Of a DNA stretch of 64,000 nt, positions 42,020 to 51,541 are shown piece by piece. A program made the translations under genes and the position numbers. This stretch comes from Thalassospira lucentensis MCCC 1A00383 = DSM 14000 (lineage in GTDB: Bacteria; Pseudomonadota; Alphaproteobacteria; Rhodospirillales; Thalassospiraceae). The notes beneath the pieces are model-generated. The model was not told the origin of the DNA and searched no databases. It saw nothing but the letters and a program-made list of their open reading frames with translations. Numbering within the stretch: the stretch's first letter is position 1; each line of letters opens with the position of its first letter. The stretch lies in the NCBI RefSeq assembly GCF_000421265.1, contig NZ_ATWN01000001.1, forward strand, positions 434,001-498,000, given 5' to 3'.

Positions 42020-43423
42020 TTAGCCCATGGCGCGTTTGAGGATTTCAAACAGTTTGGGATCGTCGCATTGCGCCACATTAAACCGCATCAGATCATCGGC
42101 GGTTTGTGAGATGCTAAAAACATTGCCCGGTGCCAGCACCACACCATCGGCAATAGCATTGCGCGCGACCGTGGCGGCATTCATGCCATCGGGCAGTTTG
42201 CACCACAAAAAGATCCCTGCATCGGGTGTTGAGACGGGGGTGATCCCCAGCGACTGCAATTGGGACGTCACCCGTGTCATGGCCGTTGCTAGGCGGGTGC
42301 GCAAAGCATCCATATGTTTGCGATAGGTGCCGTCCTTTAAAATCGACAAAACCAGTTCCGGGGCAAGGTTGCCACTGGAAAATCCGGTGGCGATCTTAAG
42401 ATCGGTTAGCCCGTCGATCCAGTCAGGCGATGCGGCGATATAGCCACAGCGCACCGATGCGGACAGGGTTTTGGAAAAGCTGCCGATATGAATAACCCGG
42501 TCCAACCCGCCAAGCGCGGCAAGACGCGGAGCGGGCGTGTTTTCAAAATCGGCAAAAATGTCGTCTTCAATCACAATCAGGTCGTGCTGTTCGACGGTTT
42601 TTAAAATGCGATGGGCAACCATGGGCGAAAGGGATGCGCCGGTTGGGTTGTGAAGCCCGGAATTGGTGATGTAAAGACGGGGTTTTGTGTTCTTGACGAT
42701 GCGGTCAAAGGCATCAACATCGGGGCCATTCGCGGTAAAGGGAACGCCGACGATATTGGCGCGGTGGGCGCGTAAAAGTGCCTGAAAATTGAAATAGCAC
42801 GGATCATCAATCAGGACAGTATCGCCCGGTTCGATCAGAAACCGGCAGAGCATATCAATTGCCTGTGTCCCAGACTCGGTCAAAAGGATCTGATCGGGGC
42901 TGGTATCAATGCCATATGTCGCCATGCGCCGTGACAGCAACTGGCGGAGCGGGGCAAGGCCGAGCGGCGTTCCGTAATCGGTCAGGGTTTCGGTGCGGGT
43001 GCGCGACAATGTGCGCAACGCACGCCGGATCGATGTTTCGGGCATCCAGCTTGCCGGAAGCCAGCCACAGCCGGGCTTGAGCATGTCGGGCCGCGCATCA
43101 AGCGACTGGCGTGATACCCAGAACGGATCAATGGCCCGATCCAGTTTGGGGCCGATGCGGGTGATCGAAAGCGGGGCGGTATGGGCACAAACAAAAAATC
43201 CCGATCCGCGCCGTGACTGAATGACACCGTCGGCCACCAACCGGTCGTATGCTTCGACCACGGTGGAGTTTGACACCCCCATTTGCTGGGCAAAGGCCCG
43301 GATCGACGGCAAACGATCCCCCGACAACAGATTGCGTGCGCCAATGCGCTTGCGGATAGTCGCCATGACATGGGCGACAAGTGTCCCGCCATCGGTTGGT
43401 GCTTTAGCCCGATCAAGTGTCAC
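42020..43423 (-). CDS. MocR/PdxR-type transcriptional regulator (GntR winged helix plus aminotransferase domain)
   Basis: A 467-residue fusion of a GntR-type winged helix (residues about 10-80: SGDRLPSIRAFAQQMGVSNSTVVEAYDRL, GVIQSRRGSGFFV) to a PLP-dependent fold-type I aminotransferase domain. The PLP lysine is in IGSFSKTLSASVRCGY; the NPTG segment and DDPCYFNF are present. In this family the aminotransferase part senses PLP or an amino compound. The GTG at 43423 has AGGAGC 7 bases upstream. It is divergent from an EamA exporter, its likely target. Confidence 0.9.
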   Translation of the reverse strand: MTLDRAKAPTDGGTLVAHVMATIRKRIGARNLLSGDRLPSIRAFAQQMGVSNSTVVEAYDRLVADGVIQSRRGSGFFVCAHTAPLSITRIGPKLDRAIDPFWVSRQSLDARPDMLKPGCGWLPASWMPETSIRRALRTLSRTRTETLTDYGTPLGLAPLRQLLSRRMATYGIDTSPDQILLTESGTQAIDMLCRFLIEPGDTVLIDDPCYFNFQALLRAHRANIVGVPFTANGPDVDAFDRIVKNTKPRLYITNSGLHNPTGASLSPMVAHRILKTVEQHDLIVIEDDIFADFENTPAPRLAALGGLDRVIHIGSFSKTLSASVRCGYIAASPDWIDGLTDLKIATGFSSGNLAPELVLSILKDGTYRKHMDALRTRLATAMTRVTSQLQSLGITPVSTPDAGIFLWCKLPDGMNAATVARNAIADGVVLAPGNVFSISQTADDLMRFNVAQCDDPKLFEILKRAMG

Positions 43424-43441
43424 TGTAGTGCTCCTGTAATC

Positions 43442-43465
43442 AATACAGTTTGGTCTAATTGTATT
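43442..43465. promoter_or_regulatory. dyad between the MocR and EamA genes
   Basis: AATACA and TGTATT form a perfect 6-bp inverted repeat with 12 bases between them, which contain TGGTCTAAT. It lies 19 bases upstream of the MocR start and 68 bases before the exporter gene, so it is a candidate site for the MocR protein. Confidence 0.4.
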
Positions 43466-43532
43466 TGATTGTGTCTGGTGATCGCGCGACAGGCAAGCGA
43501 AAGATACGTCTTCAAATCAAGTGGAGGCGACG

Positions 43533-44408
43533 ATGGCGATTGCAGTGGAACGGACAGCGGGTGGCTGGCTCAGCGGGTTGATCGGGATTTTGATTTTTAG
43601 TGGATCACTTCCGGCAACCCGAATTGCGGTGATGGATTTTGATCCGCTTTTCCTGACCGTGGCGCGCGCGACAATCGCCGGGATGATCGCACTTGTGATT
43701 TTGCTGATGACCCGCACCGCCCGGCCACAGAGGTCCGACTGGGGATCGCTTTTGGTGGTGGCATTCGGGGTGGTTGTCGGCTTTCCGTTGTTAACGGCAT
43801 TGGCGCTTGAGCATATTACATCGGCGCGGTCGATTGTGTTTATCGGGTTGTTGCCGCTGGCGACGGCGATCTTTGGTCTGTTGCGCGGCGGGGAACGACC
43901 GCGTGCGGTGTTTTGGCTGTTTTCGGTTCTGGGCAGTGCGCTTGTTGCCGGGTTTGCCGCGATTGGCAGTGATGCTGGTGCGATGCGCGGTGATCTTTAT
44001 ATGCTGGGTGCGATTGTTGTTTGCGGGCTGGGCTATGCCGAAGGCGGGAAATTGTCGCGCCATCTGGGCGGCTGGCAGGTGATCTGCTGGGCATTGGTGA
44101 TCTCGCTGGTTCCCATGGCGATCCTGTGTGCTGTTATGGCACCAGACAGTTTTACCGAGATCAGCGTGCCCGCGTGGTTTGGTCTTGGCTATGTCTCGGT
44201 CTTTAGCATGCTGATCGGGTTTTTCTTTTGGTATCGTGGACTGGCCGTTGGCGGGATTGCCGCAGTCGGACAATTGCAATTGCTGCAACCGTTTTTCGGT
44301 TTGATGCTGGCAGCTCTTATTTTGGCGGAGCCGGTTGGCTGGGCGATGATTGCCGTAACGGTCGGGGTGGTGGCCTGTGTTGCCGGGGCAAAGCGATTTG
44401 CGCATTAA
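43533..44408 (+). CDS. EamA/DMT-superfamily exporter
   Basis: A 291-residue inner-membrane transporter with ten hydrophobic segments in two EamA repeats. Recognisable parts are SGSLPATRIAVMDFDPLFLTVARATIAG in the first repeat and SVFSMLIGFFFWYRGLAVGGIAAVGQLQLLQPFFG in the second. Members export amino acids or related metabolites. A GTG four codons upstream is open, but the ATG at 43533 has GGAGG 5 bases before it. Its divergent MocR neighbour probably controls it. Confidence 0.9.
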   Translation: MAIAVERTAGGWLSGLIGILIFSGSLPATRIAVMDFDPLFLTVARATIAGMIALVILLMTRTARPQRSDWGSLLVVAFGVVVGFPLLTALALEHITSARSIVFIGLLPLATAIFGLLRGGERPRAVFWLFSVLGSALVAGFAAIGSDAGAMRGDLYMLGAIVVCGLGYAEGGKLSRHLGGWQVICWALVISLVPMAILCAVMAPDSFTEISVPAWFGLGYVSVFSMLIGFFFWYRGLAVGGIAAVGQLQLLQPFFGLMLAALILAEPVGWAMIAVTVGVVACVAGAKRFAH

Positions 44409-44465
44409 GGCGTTTAGTTGTCAGAAGCGTTTGGCCGCCAGGGCATGGGCGAAGCGTATATTTGC

Positions 44466-45362
44466 CTATTCGCTTGATATCGGCGGTGTGACTGGAAATT
44501 CGTCAAGTTGGGGCAGGTCAACCGGGATGACATCCGGCCAATAGAGTTCATGGATTTTCTGTATGAAGCCTTCCTTGTGCAGATCGCGCATGATTTTCAC
44601 GATGCGGTCTTGCTGCGCGATCAGGGATGATTTGCGGGAAAGGGCCATGTGGATGTCATTGTGAACATCTGATCTGAACGGGGCCTTGATGATGGCGTCT
44701 TGCATGTTGTTCTTGCGAATTTGGTAATCGGCGTTGGCATCCGATCCAACGATGGTGTCGATCCGGCCAACTTCGAGCATTCTAAGGATCAGGATTTCCG
44801 AACCGGCTTCATATTTTTCAAGCGATGGGTCGCTATCGAACGGTTCGAAATAGCGCGAATCAACGACCGAACCAATTGCAAGTCCGCGCAAATCAGCATA
44901 GCGGGTGATCGATACCGGGCTTTGTTTATTGACATAGAAGACCGGATTTACCCGGCTATAGGGCGGATAAATATATTGGGCGAATTTCGCCCGTTCGTCG
45001 GAATAGGCAAAGCTTGTCAGGACGTCGATCTCGCCAAGATCAAGCATCTTAAGGCATCGGCGCCAAGGGCAGGGTTGGGATTTCAGTTTCAGCCCAAGCC
45101 GGTTTGCAACTTCGTGCAGTAGCATCAGATCAATGCCCTGACGCCCGCCGTCGTCATCTTCTATTGCAAAAGGTTCCCATACCGAAAAGGCGGCAATCAT
45201 TGTACCTTCCGCCTGTGATGCAGGTGCCTGATTGTCGTGGTCAGCCAGCGCAGGATGGGAAAACAGCAGGCACACGGCAATGGCGCACGCCCTGCGCAAT
45301 GTTGTAATCACGGTTTTTCCGGTAATTTGGGATGATGCAGGTTTTGTTTTGATAATGTGCAT
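44466..45362 (-). CDS. type-3 periplasmic solute-binding protein (orphan)
   Basis: A 298-residue exported protein of the amino-acid-type binding family (SBP_bac_3). The signal peptide spans about residues 20-40 (RRACAIAVCLLFSHPALA). The mature start carries SVWEPFAIEDDDGGRQGIDLMLLHEVANRLGL, then WRRCLKMLDLGEIDVLTSFAYSDERAKFAQY and GRIDTIVGSDANADYQI. No permease or ATPase lies nearby, so it is an orphan receptor or a sensor-type protein. A second member of the family is at 46241. It converges on the EamA gene. Confidence 0.85.
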   Translation of the reverse strand: MHIIKTKPASSQITGKTVITTLRRACAIAVCLLFSHPALADHDNQAPASQAEGTMIAAFSVWEPFAIEDDDGGRQGIDLMLLHEVANRLGLKLKSQPCPWRRCLKMLDLGEIDVLTSFAYSDERAKFAQYIYPPYSRVNPVFYVNKQSPVSITRYADLRGLAIGSVVDSRYFEPFDSDPSLEKYEAGSEILILRMLEVGRIDTIVGSDANADYQIRKNNMQDAIIKAPFRSDVHNDIHMALSRKSSLIAQQDRIVKIMRDLHKEGFIQKIHELYWPDVIPVDLPQLDEFPVTPPISSE

Positions 45363-45507
45363 GCGCTGGATTTTTCAGAGAAAAATTTTCAACTTCACAT
45401 ATTAGAATTTAAACTGGCATATCAAGGTATGTGACGGCAGGGTGGTTGTAATCTTAAGCCGGAATGTCATTGAGAACGAACACCATTTTAAGAAAGGCCG
45501 TGTGACC

Positions 45508-46035
45508 ATGCGTTTATCCTATCGCGGGGTTAAGCCCACCATCGACGAAAACGCCTTCATTGCACCCAATGCGACAATCATTGGTGATGTGGAAATCGGG
45601 GCGGAAACCGGTATCTGGTTTGGCTGTGTCATTCGCGGGGACGTGCATGAAATCCGTATTGGATCACGCACCAACATTCAGGACCTGACGATGGTTCATG
45701 TCGCCAAGGGGAAATTCGGGACCTATATCGGCGACGATGTCACCATCGGACATGCCGCGATCATTCATGCCTGCACGCTTGAAGACAGAAGCTTTGTCGG
45801 TATGGGGGCAACCGTGATGGATGGCTGTGTTATTGAGCAGGGTGGGATGCTGGGCGCGAACGCATTGTTGGCACCGGGAAAACGCATTCCCGCTGGTGAG
45901 CTTTGGGCCGGTGTTCCGGCCCGCAAGGTGCGCGAGCTGACTCAGGAAGAAATTGAATTTTTCAAGGTGTCCGCCGATCGATATGCCGATCTGGCACAGG
46001 AATACCGGGTGTCTATTCCGCTTGATCTTGCGTGA
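45508..46035 (+). CDS. gamma-carbonic-anhydrase-type hexapeptide-repeat protein
   Basis: A 175-residue left-handed beta-helix protein. Hexapeptide repeats run from APNATIIGDVEIGAETGIWFG onward. The three His of the gamma-class zinc site are at DLTMVHVAKG and TIGHAAIIHAC. The protein is of the YrdA/PaaY type, for which carbonic anhydrase or an accessory role is reported. I chose the ATG at 45508; a GTG at 45502 is closer to the AAGG site and would add two residues. It lies between two orphan binding-protein genes. Confidence 0.88.
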   Translation: MRLSYRGVKPTIDENAFIAPNATIIGDVEIGAETGIWFGCVIRGDVHEIRIGSRTNIQDLTMVHVAKGKFGTYIGDDVTIGHAAIIHACTLEDRSFVGMGATVMDGCVIEQGGMLGANALLAPGKRIPAGELWAGVPARKVRELTQEEIEFFKVSADRYADLAQEYRVSIPLDLA

Positions 46036-46240
46036 TGCCGCTACCCTAAAGGTTATGAATAAAGCGGCATGTTTCTTCACAGGGTATTGCTTGGCGTTGA
46101 ATTTAGTTCAGTGCGGCATCTAAGATGCGGCATATGGCATGTCAGTGCCATATGTCGTTACGATCAACAATCAAAAGTTCGGCGTACCCGATGATGCATT
46201 GCGAAACGGGTATGACACGGATGTAAAGAGAGTGATTGAA

Positions 46241-47047
46241 ATGCCTGGCAGGCTGTTCTTGCTTGGCTTGTTCGTATCCTTGACTGTGGTCGTGACAACG
46301 ACGCGCAGTGGATCGACCAAGCCGATGGTCGCGTGTGAGCGGCCCTTGACCATTCGTGCGTCTGAAGCGTATGAGCCGTTTAGCATCAAAGATGTGAACG
46401 GAACTGCTGTGGGCATTGATAACCTGTTTATGGCCCGCGTGATGGATGCCATTGGATGTAAATTTCGCTTTGTTTTCAGACCATGGAAGAGGTCGCTGCT
46501 AGAAGTGCGTGAGGGAGAGATTGACATTCTACCGTCTGCGTCTTTGACCCAAGAACGATTAGAGTATGCGTTGTTTTCCGCACCATACCGCAATGATGTA
46601 ACCGGGTTTGTCGTCCGACACGGTGATGTCAGGGCATTTAATGTGACCAGCCTTGACGACGTTGTGAAGTATGACCTTAGAATTGGGCGCGTACGTAGTG
46701 CATATCGTGGCGAAGTGTTTGAAAGATTTTTAGCCCGATCAGATTCGGCCAAGTATGTGGTTGATTATTCGATTGCCCCGCATGGACTCAATTTATTGGT
46801 GAATGGGCGCATCGATATGATGTTGGGGATGCCCTTGGCCTCAATTGCGCAGGCGGAAAAGATGGGTGTTGGAGATTTGGTGGAAATCCATCCTTTCATG
46901 CTGGGCAAGGAACCTGTGCGGTTAATGTATTCGCGCAAAACCATTGCGCCTGAACTGGTCCGTCTGCTTGATGCCGCCATCAAGCAGGAGGTTTCCTCCG
47001 CGCGCTATCAACAGCTTTATGGACCGCAGGCAATAGAAACCCAATAG
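46241..47047 (+). CDS. type-3 periplasmic solute-binding protein (orphan, second copy)
   Basis: A 268-residue exported protein of the amino-acid-type binding family. The signal peptide runs from MPGRLFLLGLFVSLTVVVTTT to near residue 30. The mature part shows LTIRASEAYEPFSIKDVNGTAVGIDNLFMARVMDAIG, FRPWKRSLLEVREGEIDILPSASLTQERLEYA and NGRIDMMLGMPLAS. Residue order parallels the protein at 44466 though identity is low. An upstream extension from 46139 has no signal character and is excluded. No transport partners are nearby. Confidence 0.82.
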   Translation: MPGRLFLLGLFVSLTVVVTTTRSGSTKPMVACERPLTIRASEAYEPFSIKDVNGTAVGIDNLFMARVMDAIGCKFRFVFRPWKRSLLEVREGEIDILPSASLTQERLEYALFSAPYRNDVTGFVVRHGDVRAFNVTSLDDVVKYDLRIGRVRSAYRGEVFERFLARSDSAKYVVDYSIAPHGLNLLVNGRIDMMLGMPLASIAQAEKMGVGDLVEIHPFMLGKEPVRLMYSRKTIAPELVRLLDAAIKQEVSSARYQQLYGPQAIETQ

Positions 47048-47199
47048 GTTCGGATAAGATGACGCGCATGTGATTTTGGCTGCGTTTGCACGTATCTGTC
47101 TTGCGGATATTTCTGGCATACGATAGCAAGACACCACTCCTTCATAAGATAACTTTACCGTGCGCCACCACGCCCGGTCACAGGAAACGGAACCGGGAT

Positions 47200-48099
47200 A
47201 TGACTCGTTGGCAGGCAAACGCCGTAATTGTCTTTGTCGCCCTGATCTGGGGCACAACCTTTGTTGTTCAGCAAACCGGTATGGAAAACATCGGCCCGCA
47301 ATATTTTACGGGTGTGCGGTTCCTGCTGGGGACATTGGCGGTATTGCCGTTTGCGTTACGTGATCTGCGCAAAATCAAACGCAGTGGCGGGGCGCTTTCG
47401 CGGCTTGATGTGTTTGGATTGGTGGCCACGGGCATTTCGATGTATCTGGCCAGCATTCTGCAGCAAATCGGTATTATTTCTACAACCGTAACCAATGCGG
47501 CATTCCTGACGGCGTTTTATGTGCCGATGGTGCCGGTTTTGGCCTTTTTCGTTTTTCGGGCGCGTCCGCACTGGTCGGTTTGGCCGGGTGGGATGATGTG
47601 CGTTCTTGGCACGTATATGCTGAGCGGGGGTAACCTTTCGGCATTGGGTTCGGGCGATTTTTGGGTGATGGGCAGTGCGGTATTCTGGGCGACACAGGTC
47701 GTTTTGATCGGTGTGATGGTCAATCGCACCAATGCCCCGGCACTGGTTGCCGCAACCCAGTTTTTCATTACCGGTATTCTGGGGATGGTGATGGGAGCCA
47801 TGACCGAAACGTTCAGTTTTGCCGATATCTATAATGCCGGATTTGAAATCCTCTATGCCGGGATCATGTCGGCCGGGATTGCCTTTACCCTGCAGGCGGT
47901 GGCCCAGAATTATACCGAAGCCGCCGATGCCGCCATCATCATGAGTGCCGAGGCGGTATTTGCCGCCATTGCGGGCGCGTGGTTCCTTGGTGAACGTCTG
48001 GCACCGGCGGAATATGCCGGTTGCGGCGTTATTTTGGCAGCAATTGTTGGCGTGCAGCTGTTGCCAATGATGCGCCGTCGCCCGCGCGTTGCGGTATAA
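47200..48099 (+). CDS. EamA/DMT-superfamily transporter
   Basis: A 299-residue inner-membrane protein with ten hydrophobic segments in two EamA repeats. The start MTRWQANAVIVFVALIWGTTFVVQQTGM has the WGTTF motif of the family; the second repeat carries GIAFTLQAVAQNYTEAADAAIIMSAEAVFAAIAGAWFLGERL. The ATG at 47200 marks the start of the conserved part; an upstream frame of 38 codons is excluded. The substrate is unknown. It appears to be monocistronic. Confidence 0.9.
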   Translation: MTRWQANAVIVFVALIWGTTFVVQQTGMENIGPQYFTGVRFLLGTLAVLPFALRDLRKIKRSGGALSRLDVFGLVATGISMYLASILQQIGIISTTVTNAAFLTAFYVPMVPVLAFFVFRARPHWSVWPGGMMCVLGTYMLSGGNLSALGSGDFWVMGSAVFWATQVVLIGVMVNRTNAPALVAATQFFITGILGMVMGAMTETFSFADIYNAGFEILYAGIMSAGIAFTLQAVAQNYTEAADAAIIMSAEAVFAAIAGAWFLGERLAPAEYAGCGVILAAIVGVQLLPMMRRRPRVAV

Positions 48100-48277
48100 A
48101 AACAATCTGCCTTGATGTCGGGCGCTTGTGCCTGATGCTATCCTGCCATGGAGAGATGTTCATGCGGGCATTGACTTTTATCAAAGCAGGGGGCAAATCT
48201 GGGGTGTAAATGAGTATCATTTACGATGCTGATATACACCGTTTCGCCCCGTTTTGCAGAAGTTAAAAGTGCCCGCC

Positions 48278-49600
48278 ATGCGTGTTCTAAAATGTCGTTG
48301 TTTCAAACCTGTCCGTTCCGGTGCGGCCATCATGGCCGTTGCCATGGTGATGGCTGCAGGAATGGCTGGTGGCGCGCAGGGTTCTGAAACCACGACGCAG
48401 CAAGACTTCTTGCGTAAGCTTGTTGGCGATGCACATGGCGTTTCCGCCAACCCGACTGTGCGTGAAATTGCCGCAGCCACCGATAGCCTGCAAGACAGCC
48501 CGTTTGAAGACCGGGCGGCATTGGGCGAGGCGCTTTATTTCGATACCCGTCTTTCGGCCAACCGCACGCAAGCCTGTGCCACCTGTCACGATCCATCAAC
48601 CGCGTTTCGCGATCCGCGCTTTGATGTGGCGGACGGGGCGTTTTCACAAGGTGATGACGGCAAAAGTCTTGGTGACCGGAATGCGCCGATGGCGGCCTAT
48701 GCGAAGTTTTCGCCGACATTCCATGTCCGCGAAGATGGTGTCGCAGTCGGGGGGCAGTTCTGGGATGGGCGTGCGGCTGATTTGGCCGAGCAGGCCGGTG
48801 GGCCGCCATTGAACCCGATTGAAATGGGCATGGCCGATAAGCAGCCCCTGATCGCACGGCTGCGTGATGATGAAGATTACTTTGCCGGGTTCAAGGCGCT
48901 GTTTGGCGATGATGTCTGGTCAGATGATGATGCGGCCTATCGCGCGATGACGCAGGCCATAGCAGCCTTTGAGGAAACCGATGAATTCGCCCCGTTCGAC
49001 AGTAAATATGACCGGTTCCTGCGTGGTGAGTACAAAATGACGCCGCAGGAGGAGCTCGGTCGGGTATTGTTCTTCTCGCAGCAGTTTACCAACTGCAATA
49101 CCTGCCACATGTTGAAAGCCAGCCCAACGGCAGAGGGTGAAACCTTCACCAATTACGAATTCCACAACATCGGCGTGCCGCGCAATGTCGCCACACGCGG
49201 TGCCAATGACAAGGATGTGGCATTCACCGATAACGGGTTGCTGGATAACCCGGCGATTGAGGACGCGGGTTATCGTGGCAAATACAAAACCCCGTCATTG
49301 CGCAATGTTGCGGTGACGGGCCCCTATATGCATAACGGTGTGTTTTCCGATCTTTCTACCGTCGTGCGGTTTTATAACAAGTACAACAGCCGCGCGAAAG
49401 CCAATCAGACCAACCCGGAAACCGGCAAGCCGTGGGGCGATGCGGAAGTGGTCGGTACGATTTCACTGACCGAGCTTGAGCAGGGCGATGCGCTTGATAG
49501 CAAACGCATCAATGCGATTGTCGCGTTTTTGAAAACGCTAACCGATGCACGCTATGAACCGCTTCTGGCAGATCAGGAAGAACAAGCGGCAAAGAACTGA
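48278..49600 (+). CDS. di-heme cytochrome-c peroxidase (MauG/CcpA family)
   Basis: A 440-residue periplasmic enzyme that reduces hydrogen peroxide with electrons from cytochrome c. A signal peptide (SGAAIMAVAMVMAAGMAGGAQG) is followed by the two heme-binding CxxCH motifs, ACATCHDPS and NCNTCHMLK. Also visible are FDTRLSANRTQACATCH, GQFWDGRA, a KYKTPSLRNVAVTGPYMHNGVFSDL block, and a Met-rich distal region. The ATG at 48278 is chosen to give a proper signal; a TTG is eight codons upstream. It is monocistronic and converges on a dehydrogenase gene that ends 3 bases away. Confidence 0.93.
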   Translation: MRVLKCRCFKPVRSGAAIMAVAMVMAAGMAGGAQGSETTTQQDFLRKLVGDAHGVSANPTVREIAAATDSLQDSPFEDRAALGEALYFDTRLSANRTQACATCHDPSTAFRDPRFDVADGAFSQGDDGKSLGDRNAPMAAYAKFSPTFHVREDGVAVGGQFWDGRAADLAEQAGGPPLNPIEMGMADKQPLIARLRDDEDYFAGFKALFGDDVWSDDDAAYRAMTQAIAAFEETDEFAPFDSKYDRFLRGEYKMTPQEELGRVLFFSQQFTNCNTCHMLKASPTAEGETFTNYEFHNIGVPRNVATRGANDKDVAFTDNGLLDNPAIEDAGYRGKYKTPSLRNVAVTGPYMHNGVFSDLSTVVRFYNKYNSRAKANQTNPETGKPWGDAEVVGTISLTELEQGDALDSKRINAIVAFLKTLTDARYEPLLADQEEQAAKN

Positions 49601-49602
49601 TT

Positions 49603-50478
49603 TTAATTGGTTTTAAGCGTCTCGATCACCGCACTTTGCGCCAAGTCACCAAAGCCGTCCGATGTTGCCTTTGTAAAGACATCCGATGCCGCCCGGCCAA
49701 CGGGCAGGGACATTCCCATATCGGTTGCCAGTTGTATCGCATAGCTTGCATCCTTGGCGCGAAGGCCGGTTGTGAAGTGAATGCCTTCGTGATGGTTGCC
49801 GCTGACCATGCCGGGAACTGTTATTTTGCCCGACATGCTGGCGTTTGCCCCTTTGGCGAATGTTTCCGCGACCAAATCACCATCCAGACCAGCCTTTTGC
49901 GCAACCGCGACCAGTTCGGCGGCCGCAGCGATATGCACCGCGCCAAGAAGGTTGTGCATCAGTTTATACACCGTGCCCGATCCAATCGGGCCGAAATGAA
50001 CAATCTGTTTACCAACGGCATTCATGAATGGCCGGGCGCGATCAAGAACCGCATTATCTGCGCCGATCAGAAAGACGGTGTTGCCTGCCTGGATATCAGC
50101 GGGAACGCCGGTTACGGGCGCGTCGATATAGGCGCAGCCTGTTGCTGTGATCTTTGCGGAAAGTTCCAGGACGAAGCCATGCGACAGGGTGGAGCATTCA
50201 ATCGCCAGTGTTTCGGGTTTCATGGCGGAAAGTGCACCGTCAACGCCCAGCCAGACGGCCTGTGCACCGCTGTCATCGGCCATAAAGGAGATTACCATAT
50301 CGGCGTTGCGTGCCGCGTCGGCCGGTGTGGCGCAGGCTTTGGCCCCCAAGGTAACAAGCGGCTCGGTTTTAGCTGTGCTTCGGTTCCAGACTTGAACGGC
50401 ATAACCCTGCTTAAGGGAACGGATGATCATTGCCGATGCCATGCGGCCAGTTCCCAGAAATCCGATCGTTTGGGTCAT
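49603..50478 (-). CDS. NAD(P)-dependent beta-hydroxyacid dehydrogenase (3-hydroxyisobutyrate dehydrogenase family)
   Basis: A 291-residue dehydrogenase. The Rossmann loop GFLGTGRMASAMI is at the N-terminus. The substrate-binding block is YIDAPVTGVPADIQAGNTVFLIGA, and the catalytic Lys is in SGTVYKLMHNLLGAVHIA. Members oxidise 3-hydroxyisobutyrate or tartronate semialdehyde; the exact substrate is unclear. The ATG at 50478 starts the conserved domain; a longer frame upstream is excluded. It converges tightly on the peroxidase gene. Confidence 0.9.
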   Translation of the reverse strand: MTQTIGFLGTGRMASAMIIRSLKQGYAVQVWNRSTAKTEPLVTLGAKACATPADAARNADMVISFMADDSGAQAVWLGVDGALSAMKPETLAIECSTLSHGFVLELSAKITATGCAYIDAPVTGVPADIQAGNTVFLIGADNAVLDRARPFMNAVGKQIVHFGPIGSGTVYKLMHNLLGAVHIAAAAELVAVAQKAGLDGDLVAETFAKGANASMSGKITVPGMVSGNHHEGIHFTTGLRAKDASYAIQLATDMGMSLPVGRAASDVFTKATSDGFGDLAQSAVIETLKTN

Positions 50479-50621
50479 GATGTGGTTTATCCTGTATTCT
50501 ACATTATGCAATTTGCGCGGTATCTTGCGATTGGTGATGCCACAATTTGCCATGAATGTATCATGCCAAACCCTTGAATAAAGGTGATTGTGGTGTTGGC
50601 AGTCCAAAACAGGGAAATGAC

Positions 50622-51482
50622 GTGACCGGTATCAGAACTTCTTTTTCGATGATTTTCGCGATGGCGGTAACGCTATGGCCATTTGCGGCATCGGCCGATT
50701 TTAGGGAAAGCGACTTAAAGGCAGATCCCAGCGGCCAGTTTTATTGCGACGAGACGATGGACTGGTGTTTTGGTCTTGCCCAGAAACCCAGTAACGCCGG
50801 CGAGGGGCACACACCGCTTCTTCTTGTCCTGCGCGACGGCAAAGAGGTGACGCGTCAGGAAATCATTCTGGGGAAAAGGCGACATGACGGCAATGGCGGT
50901 TGGCGCAAAACCGGCATTTGGCCGCACCGGTTTCATGATCCGCAACGCCGTGGTGCATTTCTTATGGGAATTGTGACGACCACGACGGTTGGATATTCAG
51001 GCGGTGGCGCATCTGTTGCGATGCTGTCACTCATTCGGGTGGACCCGACGCCGGGAAACAACCCGACAGGAACGCCGCCCGTACTTGGCATGGTTGCAAC
51101 GGTGCCACTGGAAGCGTCCAAAATGATCCGGGCCTGCTTTAGCGAACATGACGTGATCGACCGCCATCAGGTGTGCCATGATGAGTATGATTTTGAAGCC
51201 AGCATTACGCCACTATCGGACGTTGGTGCGCAGGTTGGTGACGATGACGCGGGGCAAGGAAACATGCCGTCGCTTCGGTATGTTGCGCGTGCCAGCCGGT
51301 TTCCGCCAAACGCTGATCTTGGCACGGACTCAAGTGTCCGGCCGCAGTTGAGTAAACAGGAAATGGTGCGTGCGGCAGACCTTTCTTGCAGTTTTGATGC
51401 AGTTTTCAGGTTTGATCACAAGGCGGAAGAATATGAAATTGATCTTCCGATTGAAGGGTGTGAAATCTATTTGATCCCATGA
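50622..51482 (+). CDS. hypothetical exported protein
   Basis: A 286-residue protein. The GTG at 50622 (AGGGAA 6 bases upstream) gives a good signal peptide: TGIRTSFSMIFAMAVTLWPFAASA, cleavage near residue 25. The mature part has Cys near the start (FYCDETMDWCFGL) and five in all, probably disulphide-bonded. A central Gly-rich stretch reads TTTTVGYSGGGASVAML. It ends at a terminator shared with phaC. I recognise no family. Confidence 0.65.
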   Translation: MTGIRTSFSMIFAMAVTLWPFAASADFRESDLKADPSGQFYCDETMDWCFGLAQKPSNAGEGHTPLLLVLRDGKEVTRQEIILGKRRHDGNGGWRKTGIWPHRFHDPQRRGAFLMGIVTTTTVGYSGGGASVAMLSLIRVDPTPGNNPTGTPPVLGMVATVPLEASKMIRACFSEHDVIDRHQVCHDEYDFEASITPLSDVGAQVGDDDAGQGNMPSLRYVARASRFPPNADLGTDSSVRPQLSKQEMVRAADLSCSFDAVFRFDHKAEEYEIDLPIEGCEIYLIP

Positions 51483-51520
51483 AAAAGACGCGCTGTTATG
51501 GATACAGCGCGTCTTTTTTT
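51482..51520 (+). terminator. bidirectional terminator between the exported protein gene and phaC
   Basis: A perfect 10-bp GC-rich stem GACGCGCTGT/ACAGCGCGTC, extended by A5/T7 on the outside, closes a 7-nt loop. Both convergent genes end within 25 bases of it. Confidence 0.9.
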
Positions 51521-51541
51521 GTGCCTGAATATGGTGCGGGC

